Translations under genes and position numbers: made by a program
Origin: Protonemura montana
Taxonomy: Eukaryota > Arthropoda > Insecta > Plecoptera > Nemouridae
DNA length: 64,000 bases
Assembly: GCA_947568835.1 (NCBI GenBank)
Contig: OX387603.1
Span: forward strand, 8,739,943 to 8,803,942
Direction: 5' to 3'
Part shown: positions 13,601-24,222 of the stretch, in pieces
Layout of the letters: each line of letters starts with the position of its first letter
How positions within the stretch are numbered: position 1 is the first letter of the stretch
Notes under the pieces: model-generated
Database searches by the model: none
What the model was told of the DNA's origin: nothing
What the model saw: the letters and a program-made list of their open reading frames with translations, nothing else

Positions 13601-14292
13601 CACGCGCCTGCTGACGCAATGTGTGATGTGTGATATATCTGGCTCACCCATGCATGAGATAACCATACGCCTTAGCTCGTGGCTTGATGCTGAATTTCAA
13701 GAAAATATACGCTGGCGGCCTCAATGCAAGCAGCCAATGCTCTGGTCGTGATGCCAATGCGACGAAAAGTGATATGCATCAATAAAATTATATGCACAGG
13801 TGCTGTTTTAAATTACTATAGAAACAAGCACCTCTCAGACAGGAGACACTGTTATCCAACCAACTTATAAATAAGAATTTTATTTCTTGTGAATAAAATC
13901 AAAGCTGACCACAAATTCAGTGCATTTATTAAAACAATCGTGAGATTCAAATAGCTACTTGCAACTCAATAAATCGCTTTATAAGTCATTATATAACACG
14001 CGGATCGATACAAAAATGCTAATCACATTCGCAAACGAATAAATAATTTCATGTAATTACCAATCAGATATTAATTAGAACGCTGGCAAGTTTCAATTAT
14101 GCGATCGAATCTCGGCGCGTAATTCACCTGTGTAAGTATTTGTCGTGATGTTCGTGCGCCATTTTGCCGACCCCAAACGTCATGTTAGTTGATGCAGTTG
14201 CCACACGGAGCGCTTTTTTGACAGTTAAATGACAGTGGTTTGAATATCACGATCTTGAGTTGTGTTGGCAGCTAGGCTTTTTTTAATCGAGC

Positions 14293-14306
14293 GTTGTCAT
14301 GGCGAC
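14293..14306. promoter_or_regulatory. Possible RFX X-box
   Basis: GTTGTCATGGCGAC is an imperfect palindrome. Its reverse, GTCGCCATGACAAC, fits the X-box pattern GTYGCC-AT-GRCAAC bound by RFX factors. No gene start was found beside it, so function is unproven. Confidence 0.3.
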
Positions 14307-17280
14307 CTTTCGTGGGGCAATCGGTCAATGCCAGGCGAAGGGGGTCTAACGCCCTGCATTCGATGACATTGGATTATACATGCCAAAAGTTCCAAGCATG
14401 ATCGAACTTTAACGTGGTGTTCAACGATCGAAAATGATAGTGTCAAATGCTGTTTAGTGACACTGCTGGTCTAATGACGTAGGGTGATTGATAGGATGAT
14501 GATTAGGACGATGATACACGAACTTTAAGCTAAAAAAATGCTGGTGCGAGCCCTTTCTAGGTCGCTAAGCCTTTGCAACAAGCCGAAAAGAGACTAACCA
14601 AATAACTTTTCAACCTCGCTCCCAAAAATATCGTAGAGAGCACAATATACGTAATTGATTCTTGTTTAAGGTATGAAAAACGGATCTGTCATACTCATTT
14701 GCATGATTTGATAACCGATGACTTAAGATTAATGATCAGTAAACACAAGCACGAGCCAATGGTAACGTAATTAAAAGCGCCAATCAGCAAATAGTGGCCT
14801 AATTACAACAATTCAAAGGTGATTGCACTGGTCCATTGAGATAAATATCTTCCAGATATGGCTGAGACGGTTAACGAACCAGTTCGCGATGCAGACAGTC
14901 GGCATCGCGCGCCACCAATGTCACAAATCGGAGCACGGTGACCTATTAGATCATACATTGGCGGCGTGCACCACTTTCCCAATCTGAGTAATTGGCGATC
15001 AACGAAATGTAGGAATGTTGTGTCACAGAAGCGGAGCTCTCTTTTCATCTTGATCGATGTGTGGAGACGGAAATGTCAGGGAATGAGTTACATGTCAGGC
15101 AGCAAAGGTCGTACAACGGTACAAGCTGTCGGAGAAAAATGACACATTCTTGTCAACGCGACAGCTATGTCTGTACGATATTGTGGATCATGTGCAAAAA
15201 GGTAAAGTTATAACTTTGCTGTAACTTTTTCGGATGCTCAAGTCGTTTTTTCTGCAATTACTGAGAAAGCTCTGATCGTTTTTTCTGTTCGTATCCAGTA
15301 CGAATCGTAGGGACTAAATTTTTAATTTTCTAGCATTTCATTCGTGCGTGGCACCTTCGAAAACGAGCTGGATGGAAAAAGTCCGTTGCAGCCTGCAGGT
15401 GTCTCATTGAAAATTTGAGTAAATTCATATGTTCATCATCCCTTCGCATCAAAATCTGTCATTTATCTTCAACTGAAGTTTCTAAGTGTTTAAAACATTT
15501 TTTCAACAGCCTAGAAAACAGTTTTTCATGATTGTACGCAGGGATAAAAATATTATGAATTTTGAAGTATGGCATCCAGACATGGCACAAATTAAACTTT
15601 TTTTAGAGACGTTTATCTCCACAAATCTGTAAATGCATATGTTGAGATTTATCACATGACTCAGCCAAAGCATTTTCTTTTATTCAACGCCATGCAGGTT
15701 CGATCCTCAAAGGAGCCAATAAATCAGTCGGCATACGTGCAATTGCAACACATTTACTGCATTTTGTGGGAAATTCGTTCAACACGCACGTCTCATACGG
15801 GCAAACGTGAATGATTCGAAGAAATAGAAACTAATTAGATATATTGATGGAATCGAGATCAATTACTTGAAGTTAAACCGGAATGTCAACACAAATGTGG
15901 GAATTTAAGTCCCATTACACGTAATTGTGTTAGGAATACAAGAAAAGCATTTTTCAATTAATGTAAGAAAAAAGTTTACAACATTTTCTTTTCGGACGAC
16001 TCGTTATCCATGGTTAAGTTTCAGACAGTTCTCACAAAATCAACATAAAGAAGAAAAAAAAAACAGACATGCAAAACAAAACATTCCGAATTATTTTGCC
16101 AGTTATAACGTTTTCTCCCGTTACCTGCGCGCGCATGGTTAGAGCGCGGAAGGAAGAATTTGTTTCAAATTGATTACAATTCATATTTCCTTTTCAGCTA
16201 AACATCATCACACACGACAGCTCGCATACAGGAAGTCGCTCGCGATATTCGGCACTTTCTTCTACACGGTGTTTAACTGCAAAAACACGACTTGCACACA
16301 TTTTGTGGTCCAATTACCAACGATCCTCGACAACGACGACGCTAATTCCATAGCTTAACAATGGCCATGGTTAGACAGTTGGGCAGCTACCATGTATCAA
16401 AATCCGATATACCAGCATCACGTTACCATATTAACAAATTCACGAGTATGAGGTAAATCACTGCCAGGTAGAGAAATTATAATAGACTATTGACGAGCGA
16501 TAAGAGAGTACAGAGAGAAAGTACTATTGCGTTCGCGTTTGTTTCGGTGGAAAATTAAAAGGCGAGCATAGCGTGCGACAGTGTGCATGGGTAAAAAGTG
16601 ACAAACGTTATTTTTGCTACGATTGATCAAAAAAGCAGTGGTTTTAAACCGAAGTGCATAGGTTGTGTTCTGTTTTCTGTTGCGTTACCCTGTGTTGATG
16701 TAATCCGGTAATACTGTAGATAGCGTATGGATTTTTAACTGAGATATGTTTTAGAAGTGTATCAACGAATTGCATAACGCAACTGTTGCAGTTCAAATTA
16801 TGGACTGCTTAAAATAACGATATGAAAAATAAATGCATGCCTAGGAATGATATAATAAATACCAATTAGAAGAGGCATAATAAAGGTTTGATTCCGCCTC
16901 ACAGGCAACACCTAGACACCTCTAGCGGGCATGAACCGTAACAAGTAAATATATTTAACACGCGGAAATGTAAACCAAATTTATGCACCAACTCGAAAAC
17001 TGTGCGACCCAAAAAAAAAAAAAAATGTCAAAACTCTATTGGCACAATTTTGTTTATCTGTCAACACTTTTATTAGCCAACCACCTGCCAATTATCCGGC
17101 GAAAAGTTCCCGCCAACTGCGCGAGATGTCGTTGCGACAAAAGCGTTTAATAATTCGCTGTGCCGCGACAACGAACGCGCAGCATCGCGCAGCAACGCAC
17201 GCTGCGCGACCGAAAAAAATCGGCATATTACTGTCCGAGGCGGGACTGGGTTGTGATTTGAGTTGTTGCGTCAAAGTCTG

Positions 17281-17294
17281 GTTGCTATGGAGAT
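17281..17294. promoter_or_regulatory. Weak X-box-like motif
   Basis: GTTGCTATGGAGAT resembles one RFX half-site plus a degenerate second half. It sits at the edge of a GC-richer block (17090-17330). The match is weak. Confidence 0.15.
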
Positions 17295-17415
17295 TAACGA
17301 AGTGTTCCTCTGCAAGCGTACAGCATGTCTGAGACATAAAAGTAGTTCAAAATACATTTTCAGTCGATTGATTCGTGTTTTTAACGCTGCACTGACAACG
17401 GCACTTGCAAAATTC

Positions 17416-17746
17416 GAGATGATGACGAACCTAGCCTAGCCTAGAAGCCTTTTAGACCCGGGGCAAACACTGCCGAAGAATACCAAGGATGCCACTGGCT
17501 TAACGTCCTTTCCGAGGAACGGTACAACACGAACGACAGGATTCCTCCACAAATCCATGCTGTCGAGAGGTTGCTAAGTAAGGCTAGTGACGTTGTTGTA
17601 CTAACTTTCATCTCTCTTACCTCTGTCCTGAACAGAACTGATCCTAAAAGTTATGGTCGCCCATCTAATGCTTGTCTCAGCGCTGTGTTGCTTAACTTGT
17701 GTGACCTCACGAAGATCGGTGTGAACCAACACGCCATACTGGTCGG
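17416..17746 (-). mobile_element. 5S-rRNA-derived SINE, 3'-truncated
   Basis: On the minus strand the head near 17746 has a GTGTTGG-like start, then TTAAGCAACACAGCGCTGAG and an intact-looking box C (GATGGGCGACC). The body runs to the CTAGGCTAGG block near 17425. The 3' tail seen in other copies (CACCGACGCC to ATCAATC) is absent. Confidence 0.75.
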
Positions 17747-18321
17747 CATTTAAAAACATTTCTTCAGATAGGATCAGTCAGTAAAAACAGGCGATATCAC
17801 AGCCCTCTTGGTTTTGGGTATTGGTGCTGTGTCAACGGCCATTTTTACTGGATTTTGGATCTTTTTTTATGCAAATTCCACGGCAAGAAATTTTGATGGA
17901 TTGCCTGAAATGACAAGTTGTCTGCAAAATCTTACGGAAGATAACAAAATGTTCGCCGCATAAAAATATTACCGATGCTCCTTTTCAATCCGCCAAGACA
18001 TAATGGCATGCAGATTTTTTTTCTTTTTTCAAAGAAATCGCTCTGTGCTCTGGAAAAGAATGTCAGACTGCCGGAAATATTTTGAAGACAATGCCACCGT
18101 CTTGTGCACATTTCACGCATTCTTTAAAAAATGTGGCAGATTTTCTTTTTTCTGTGCGTTTCTATTTCTTTTTAAAAAGAATACCTAAGTGCCAGAGATC
18201 TCAAGTTCGATATTGTTTTCCTCTCACAAATATTAAAGCCTTTGTTAAAGCTTTATTAGAAAGACACGAGGCCTCGTGAAGACGTGGCTTAATAAGGGTT
18301 GTAAATGTCAGTATTTTCAAC

Positions 18322-18736
18322 CTCAAAACTGAACGGTTTGGAGTGTTAGAAACACCGTTTTTCAGCACTGGGTCAGATATTAGATGGGTGACAACGATAC
18401 TCATGACCATCTGTTTGGGAGAGAGGTTAAAGGGGTGAAAGTTAGTACAGCAACTTCACTCGCCTTGCTTATCAACCTCTCGACAGCATGGATATGTTGA
18501 GGAATCCTGTTGTTCGTGTTGTACCGTCCTTCAAAAGGAACCTTAGCCGGTGGTCCCCTTGGTGCACTTCGGCAGGAGTAGGCGCCATGACGGCACCGAT
18601 ATGCCGCTCATTCCTGATAGGTTAGGTTAATCACCGTCCCTTTTATCACTCACTCATTCACCGACGCCATTAGACCGGTACCACAAGGCTCGTTGTCAAA
18701 ACAGTGAGTCGTTAAACAACACAAATCAATCAATCG
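18322..18736 (+). mobile_element. 5S-rRNA-derived SINE, near full length with head deletion
   Basis: The head begins GAACGGTTTGGAGTGTTAG and keeps box C (TAGATGGGTGAC), but the box A segment (GAAGTTAAGC) is missing. The body is complete: CGCCTTGCTTATCAACCTCT, ATCCTGTTGTTCG, CGGTGGTCCCCTTGG, GGTTAGGTTAATCACC. The tail is GTCGTTAAACAACACAAATC followed by ATCAATC. Confidence 0.8.
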
Positions 18737-21700
18737 CAAATCTATTATGATCGAGTCTAAACAAATTTCACCAAAAAAAAGGTTACATAAAGAAAAAATA
18801 TACCTAACGATCAAACTTATTAATTACACAGCAGAGCCAGCCTAGCATAGCATCAACAACAATTCTACGATACATCTACGTCCCTATGACGCAACGAAAC
18901 AAGTGCGCGGGACAGCGCCGGGTGACTCGTTTCTGTTTCTGGGTTGGGCCAGCGCTAGTCGACATCGAGTTGCCCGTGACTGGCCGATTTGCGAAATCGC
19001 GCCAATTTGCCATTTGTTCTAGATCTAGATCTCGTCGGGCAAAATCTTAAATGGGAGGGTCTCGGCGTTGTGCAATGTGTTGGTTTCATGTCGCCGCTTC
19101 AAGTTCGACGTTGCGTTTAATGAGACTCTCGGGTCTGATTACAATTTTATCACTGCGTGGGCAAAAAAAGGCCATGAAAAATTAAAATTTCTGCTGTGGG
19201 AATTGCTGATGAGGGAAATTTTACTTTTTTTACTTTGCCTGACAAATTAGCTTGTAATCGATAAGATCGTGATACTTTTAAGATGAGATTTATAAGAAGA
19301 GTCATTACTCATCACACGGGCCATGCTTTGACTAGTTTTCAAACGAGCCTACCTTAACCTAACCATAACCTTACCTAACCTAGTAACACAAGGACCATAC
19401 ATAATCTTCTTCATTTTTTTATAATAATTTTTTGAGACGATCTGTGAACTAAAAAAGCAGTACATGTTTGCATGGTTTGCCAATCCTTTGAGGACTGGAG
19501 GAAGTGTACAATGAACAAAGCATAAATTGTAACTTGGTAATTTTGCCAAAACAGTTCACGCTGTGACGGTAAACGATCGATTCCGGTTATTCTTAGTAAA
19601 AAGTAAAGACATGCTCGCCTGACACTTTTCAATAATTTGTATAGGAAACCTTAGAGTGACCAAACGAAAAAAATTCTACTTTTTATACATTTTATAGTCA
19701 ATGCCAAAGAAAACTACCGAGAAACAATATCGTTGTAAACTAATATGATGCACGATGGCCACACAGGAAAATGAAAGTGCACATTTATAGATCATCACGC
19801 AATCCAACAGGTGCGTAACAAACACCACGCCTCGGAACGCATTTTTTTGTTTCCATCTCAACGCATGCTAGATGCTTTCTATAATACCGCGAACGGTATT
19901 TTGATTCTCCCTTGCCAATCCAGGGGACCATGCGCAACACAAGAGACCTTGCACGAATCTAGGGTGCGGTGAATAGACGACTCGCAGCTGATAGCTTTTA
20001 TATATTAAAAAAATACTATCTAAAACGACGCAGCTAATTAGAAAATAATTACGAAACAATTTAAATCGTCGTTTGGCATGACTGTGCAAGATCACATATT
20101 TGGCAAGTCTTTCATTCAATGTCAGTGTCTAGCCGGGTAAAGCTAGGGCAACAATTGGCTCTCGATTGGGCCACTTTGGGATTGTACCGTGCGACCTCAG
20201 GGCATGTGTAAATGGTAGTCTGACTTCCTAGTTGCACCCGAGGCTGATTGAGCGGATTAATCGGCATGTCATGGAGCGCGGTTTCGCGCGTCGATGATGC
20301 AGTTTTCACTCCGCTGTGGCGAACAATGGCGAAACCGGACATTGAAGGACGTTAGAAGGAAAAAAAGTAGCAGAGAATTTAGTTATTTTAGTGTTCTGCT
20401 TCAGAAAAAATTCCTGTTTATGTGTTGACTGATCTAAATAATCGGTGATTTTTTTTTTTTAACTGGCTTAAAAACTGGGTTAAGTTTACATAAAAACAAT
20501 TGTTTCATCGTCCGCCGTCGATCTTGCTGAACCTGGGATCGACGTTGGAATTGGCGACTTTGTACAGTGCACATTTGACATGAATAAGTGAGTTTTGTGA
20601 TTTAAAATTATCAACGATTTCCTTTTAAACTGGCTTAAAACAGGGTTTATGCGAGGATGTCGTTTAAAAAAAAAAAAAAAAATGTTGATTGAGCGTAATA
20701 CGTAATACAGATACCTGTTCATGTTTAACCGACTTTTCAAAAAGACAGTGCATTCTCCGGACGTCTAGGCGGTTTTAATGCCGTTCGTAAAGCAGTAAAA
20801 TACTAATTTAAATGACGAGTTGGATGAAAACCAGGGCGGCCCTGGGCTAATTAATTCGTGCACTCTTATCGTCGGCCGTCTACGTTGAGACACCTGACAT
20901 TGTATGAAAGAGAAATTCCAGCGAGGTGATAACAAAAGAGCAATGCACTCTTCTATGGTAAAGTGGTCTACGAAGATGGCGTGACGGATTTTGGTAGTCA
21001 CTTTTTTGTTTTGCTATTTAAGCCACGGCCAGGTTGATAGTGAAGATTGCAAGGATGATCGCAACCTTCAACTTGGAGTAAGATGGTCACCCATTGGTTT
21101 TGCTGACTGCGCATTTCTGAGCGTCGTTTGTCTCATTTGCATTTCAGTTCATGAACTTTTCATTCTTGTAAAATTATAGATGCAGCCACTGATTTTTTGT
21201 GTTGTATATCCAAATGATTTCGATTTTTTTTTGTATTTTTTATGTGAAAACAAATTTTTTTTTGTATTTCGTGTCCGATGATTGATTGATCGATAAATAA
21301 CAAGCATATAATAAATATAAATTTTGTATTTCACCTTCTAAGCCGTGTCTAAATCAGATCAAAATTAATCGCCCGCGTACAATTTTACCATAAGAAAATA
21401 AAAAGCATATCGCAGAACTTTCTGAAAATAAAACACGGCCTTTCGAAAATTTATAGCATGCTAATGATTGACATACCCACGATTATTTCGATCGCCGAAT
21501 TACCTTTGGGCTAATTATTTGAAAGTATCAGAAAACAAACGCGTTGCCATGGAGATGGCTTAATGATAATTAGCGAACGCGCTCAGATTTCACTGCCAAC
21601 TGGATTTGCATACGAGATTGTAATGAGCTGCAATGGGAATTGAAGAAATTTGTTCTTTTTTTGAAAGTAGCTCCAAGTTTAAGAATAATATTCCGAATGC

Positions 21701-23640
21701 ACTTTACATTCGAACAGGTGTTTGGGGGGAGGATTGTTAAGAATAATTCCATTGAATCCCCTCTCTAAAGTAAGCGGTAAGAAACTTAAAAAGAGACTGC
21801 TCGTTTACACAGTGATACTAGAAAATATAATATTTCGCTATTATATTACGTTACACAAAAAGAGAAATTGTAAGAGATTAAAAAATAAGAAAATTGCTAC
21901 TGGTATTTTAATTGCTAATGGCAGCTTGACATCTTTATGGGGCCCAATAAAACGATTTTAGATCTTTACTCTGTACATCATTTAATTCATTGTCTTACCC
22001 AACAGGCCGGATGTCTAGTTACATTGTAATTTTAGCACTGTATTTTCAGTAAGAGAAGGTATGACATAGCCATGTAGTCATTTATGATACGAACATATTC
22101 ATACAATTTCATAAAGAGGGCCGTGATATGGTCATAATCACGGGCTCATGAAAAGCATCTAGGGATCGATTTTAATTAAGTTTGCTTATAGGTTCACTTA
22201 AAAATAGCCCCAAACAGCTGAAATCTCAACGAATTAATTTCAAAATTTGTTCAGTAATTGTTCCACACAGTTTCGACTAAAAAAAAACCATTCGCACATT
22301 GTACATGCGTACATGATCTAGGCATGTAATTGCGAGTACTTATTCTCAGTGTATACTCTGCTATTACTTAGGCAACCACTTAAAGACGGTATTACACGCA
22401 AAAAAAGACCAGCAAACACGCGATATAACTTAGTTAAAATGGCTACGGTCCGATTCACACAAAACATGGACATTCATAATGCAGTATATAATTGCACAAC
22501 AATGCATTTATTTGTGTCACTTTGGAAACGGGCAGAAGTGCATTCAAGAAACGCGACAAGAGAATGAAAAGGAAGGACGCGAAATCAGCGGGGATTCTAG
22601 GTAACTAATTGTCTTGGTGATCTATTTTAGATTTTATTTCAAAGTGGCTTTGGTAAATACCGCACTGAGAGTTGACCCAGTTTTGTGGTAAGGCAAATAT
22701 GGGCCAATTGTTGGATGACGCAATAGGGGCATACCTATATAATATTTCTAATGGGCAGTGTAATGAGCTGAAATGTCTATCGTATATCGAGGCAAAATAT
22801 GAACACGGTTATGCGCCGATATAATTGGTTGTTGTCAGGAAATGTTAGAACATAAAGTTGGATTGCTTTTACGTATTTAAGTAGCCGTACCTAGGAATAA
22901 TCAGTCGGCTCAGGATCGCTACGTTCCTGATTGGATCAGAATTGATTGACCTAGTTGGATAAAAGTAAGTGCACAATTTTTTATGAGCGATATTTAGCTG
23001 TCGTCTAGGACTGGTCTAGGAATGCACCGAGAAACATGTCTTACATAAGGTGCAAGTCGATGTGTTCACTGCTAGATTATTTACTCCGTAATTACGGCAA
23101 GTGTGTTCTGTGCCCACATATACACGCAGAGTTGCGATATGGTCGCAGTGTATTTTTTGACAAAAATTCACCGGCGCAATTTACAGAATTAGTACGCCAG
23201 TGTTTGCGAGCCGAGTTACCAAACGTCTCTTTCTCTGTCGCACGCATAGACTATGCGAGAAAAATCGAGAAACGTACAACAATCTTGAGAAACAAATGAG
23301 TGGTCGTGATTCAGAGCAAAAAAGGAGGGGTGGCCGTGAATGAATTTCAATTCTGTGACTCGGTTTTTATCTTTGTGAAAAGAAATCCAGAATTAACCGA
23401 TAATATCCAATGAAATCATGATAATTACACGCAATCAGCGCAGAGTACTTTGGCCATGAAACGCGAAACCTTACGATCAGGTCTAATTACATTCAATATT
23501 AAAATCTAGTTACTTTTTTTTCAATTCCAATCGAATTAATAGAATAGGAAGCAATCAAACAATTAGTCCAATATTGAGAACCCTAATTAGGTGCCACCCA
23601 CGCATTCACAGCCCACTAATTATCTAAAACCAAACTAATT
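18737..23640. other. Spacer with no supportable gene, upstream of the pentraxin gene
   Basis: AT-rich sequence. It contains a short CCTAA-type tract at 19349-19382, an imperfect duplication of AACTGGCTTAAAA at about 20460 and 20630, and an X-box-like motif at 21543. The ORF at 20112-20342 (minus) has no splice context or recognisable domain. Confidence 0.5.
21543..21556. promoter_or_regulatory. Possible RFX X-box
   Basis: GTTGCCATGGAGAT has a perfect first X-box half-site and a near second half. It lies 2.4 kb upstream of the pentraxin start, with no other gene start in view. Confidence 0.25.
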
Positions 23641-23644
23641 CCAA

Positions 23645-23652
23645 TATAAAAG
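23645..23652 (+). promoter_or_regulatory. TATA box upstream of the pentraxin gene
   Basis: TATAAAAG lies 293 bases upstream of the ATG at 23938 and just before a GC-richer segment (23680-23830) that looks like 5' UTR. Transcription would start near 23675. A possible splice acceptor (CAATCTTTAG) ends at 23927, so a 5' UTR intron cannot be excluded. Confidence 0.4.
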
Positions 23653-23937
23653 CAAATTTGATTAGGTGGTACGTGATCCGAGGGGCACCGACCAGTGCCG
23701 TGGAAAGACGGGAGAAAGTCGCGCGACGCGGGAACTGCAAGCCAGCGTCTCTTGGGTTTAGTAGCAGTTGGTCGCTCATCGAAGTCACCAGTGCCTCCCA
23801 GACCACCTTAGTGCCATTACCTCGAAGGATACGCCAACATTTTTTAGTTTCAAAGTGAACCACCGAGGAATAACAGTGATGTTTTAATATATTAACAGTG
23901 TTTGTACCTTAAAATAACAATCTTTAGGACTTCAAAT

Positions 23938-24222
23938 ATGGGGTGCTTCCACGCGTTATTCGGCGCCCTTTTCTTGGCGCTGGCCGTCAGAGGGGACGCG
24001 ATTCAACGCAGTTGGCGACCGATTTTGCCGCCCGTCGGCGGTAACTTTGACTCGAGACATCCCTCGATCCCGACCGGAGGCATCGAGAGCCCGTCGTCAC
24101 AGGAGGCGTTCGAACAGCCGCGGTTCGACTTTGATCCGCAGATCGGCGGACAGTACCAGAACGAGGAGGGCGATCAGTGCACGTTGTATAAGGTCAACTT
24201 CAACCAGGAGTTGTACTTCCAG
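23938..24222 (+). CDS. Pentraxin gene, coding exon 1 (signal peptide and linker)
   Basis: 95 residues ending at donor CAG|GTGAGG, phase 0. After the signal peptide comes a Pro/Ser/Gly-rich linker (RPILPPVGGNFDSRHPSIP) and then a more regular segment ending TLYKVNFNQELYFQ. The reading frame continues into intron 1 as far as 24288; that extension is intronic. Confidence 0.85.

Larger units (their letters stand above)
10671..17415. other. Spacer with no supportable gene
   Basis: AT-rich spacer. It holds an isolated tRNA B-box-like GGTTCGATCC at 15698-15707, an X-box-like motif at 14293-14306, and a GC-richer block at 17090-17330 whose long ORFs on both strands lack splice context. Nothing else was supported. 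Confidence 0.55.

Noticed and set aside
15698-15707. Second tRNA-derived SINE (GGTTCGATCC)
   Set aside because: An isolated B-box-like 10-mer without an A box or body.
17039-17337. Overlapping ORFs on both strands in a GC-richer block
   Set aside because: They lack splice sites and recognisable peptide; the open frames follow from GC content.
19349-19382. Interstitial telomere repeat (CCTAA)n
   Set aside because: It is too short and irregular; similar AACCTAACC strings occur in the SINE bodies.
20112-20342. 76-codon minus-strand ORF
   Set aside because: It is isolated, with no acceptor or donor and no similarity I can name.
21082-21115. Possible further 5S-SINE head (GATGGTCACCCATTGG)
   Set aside because: It has a box C-like match only; box A is missing and the flanks do not align.
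23902-23937. Upstream extension of the pentraxin start (MYLKITIFRTSN)
   Set aside because: It begins at a TTG, not ATG, and overlaps a likely splice acceptor. The ATG at 23938 is followed at once by a proper signal peptide.
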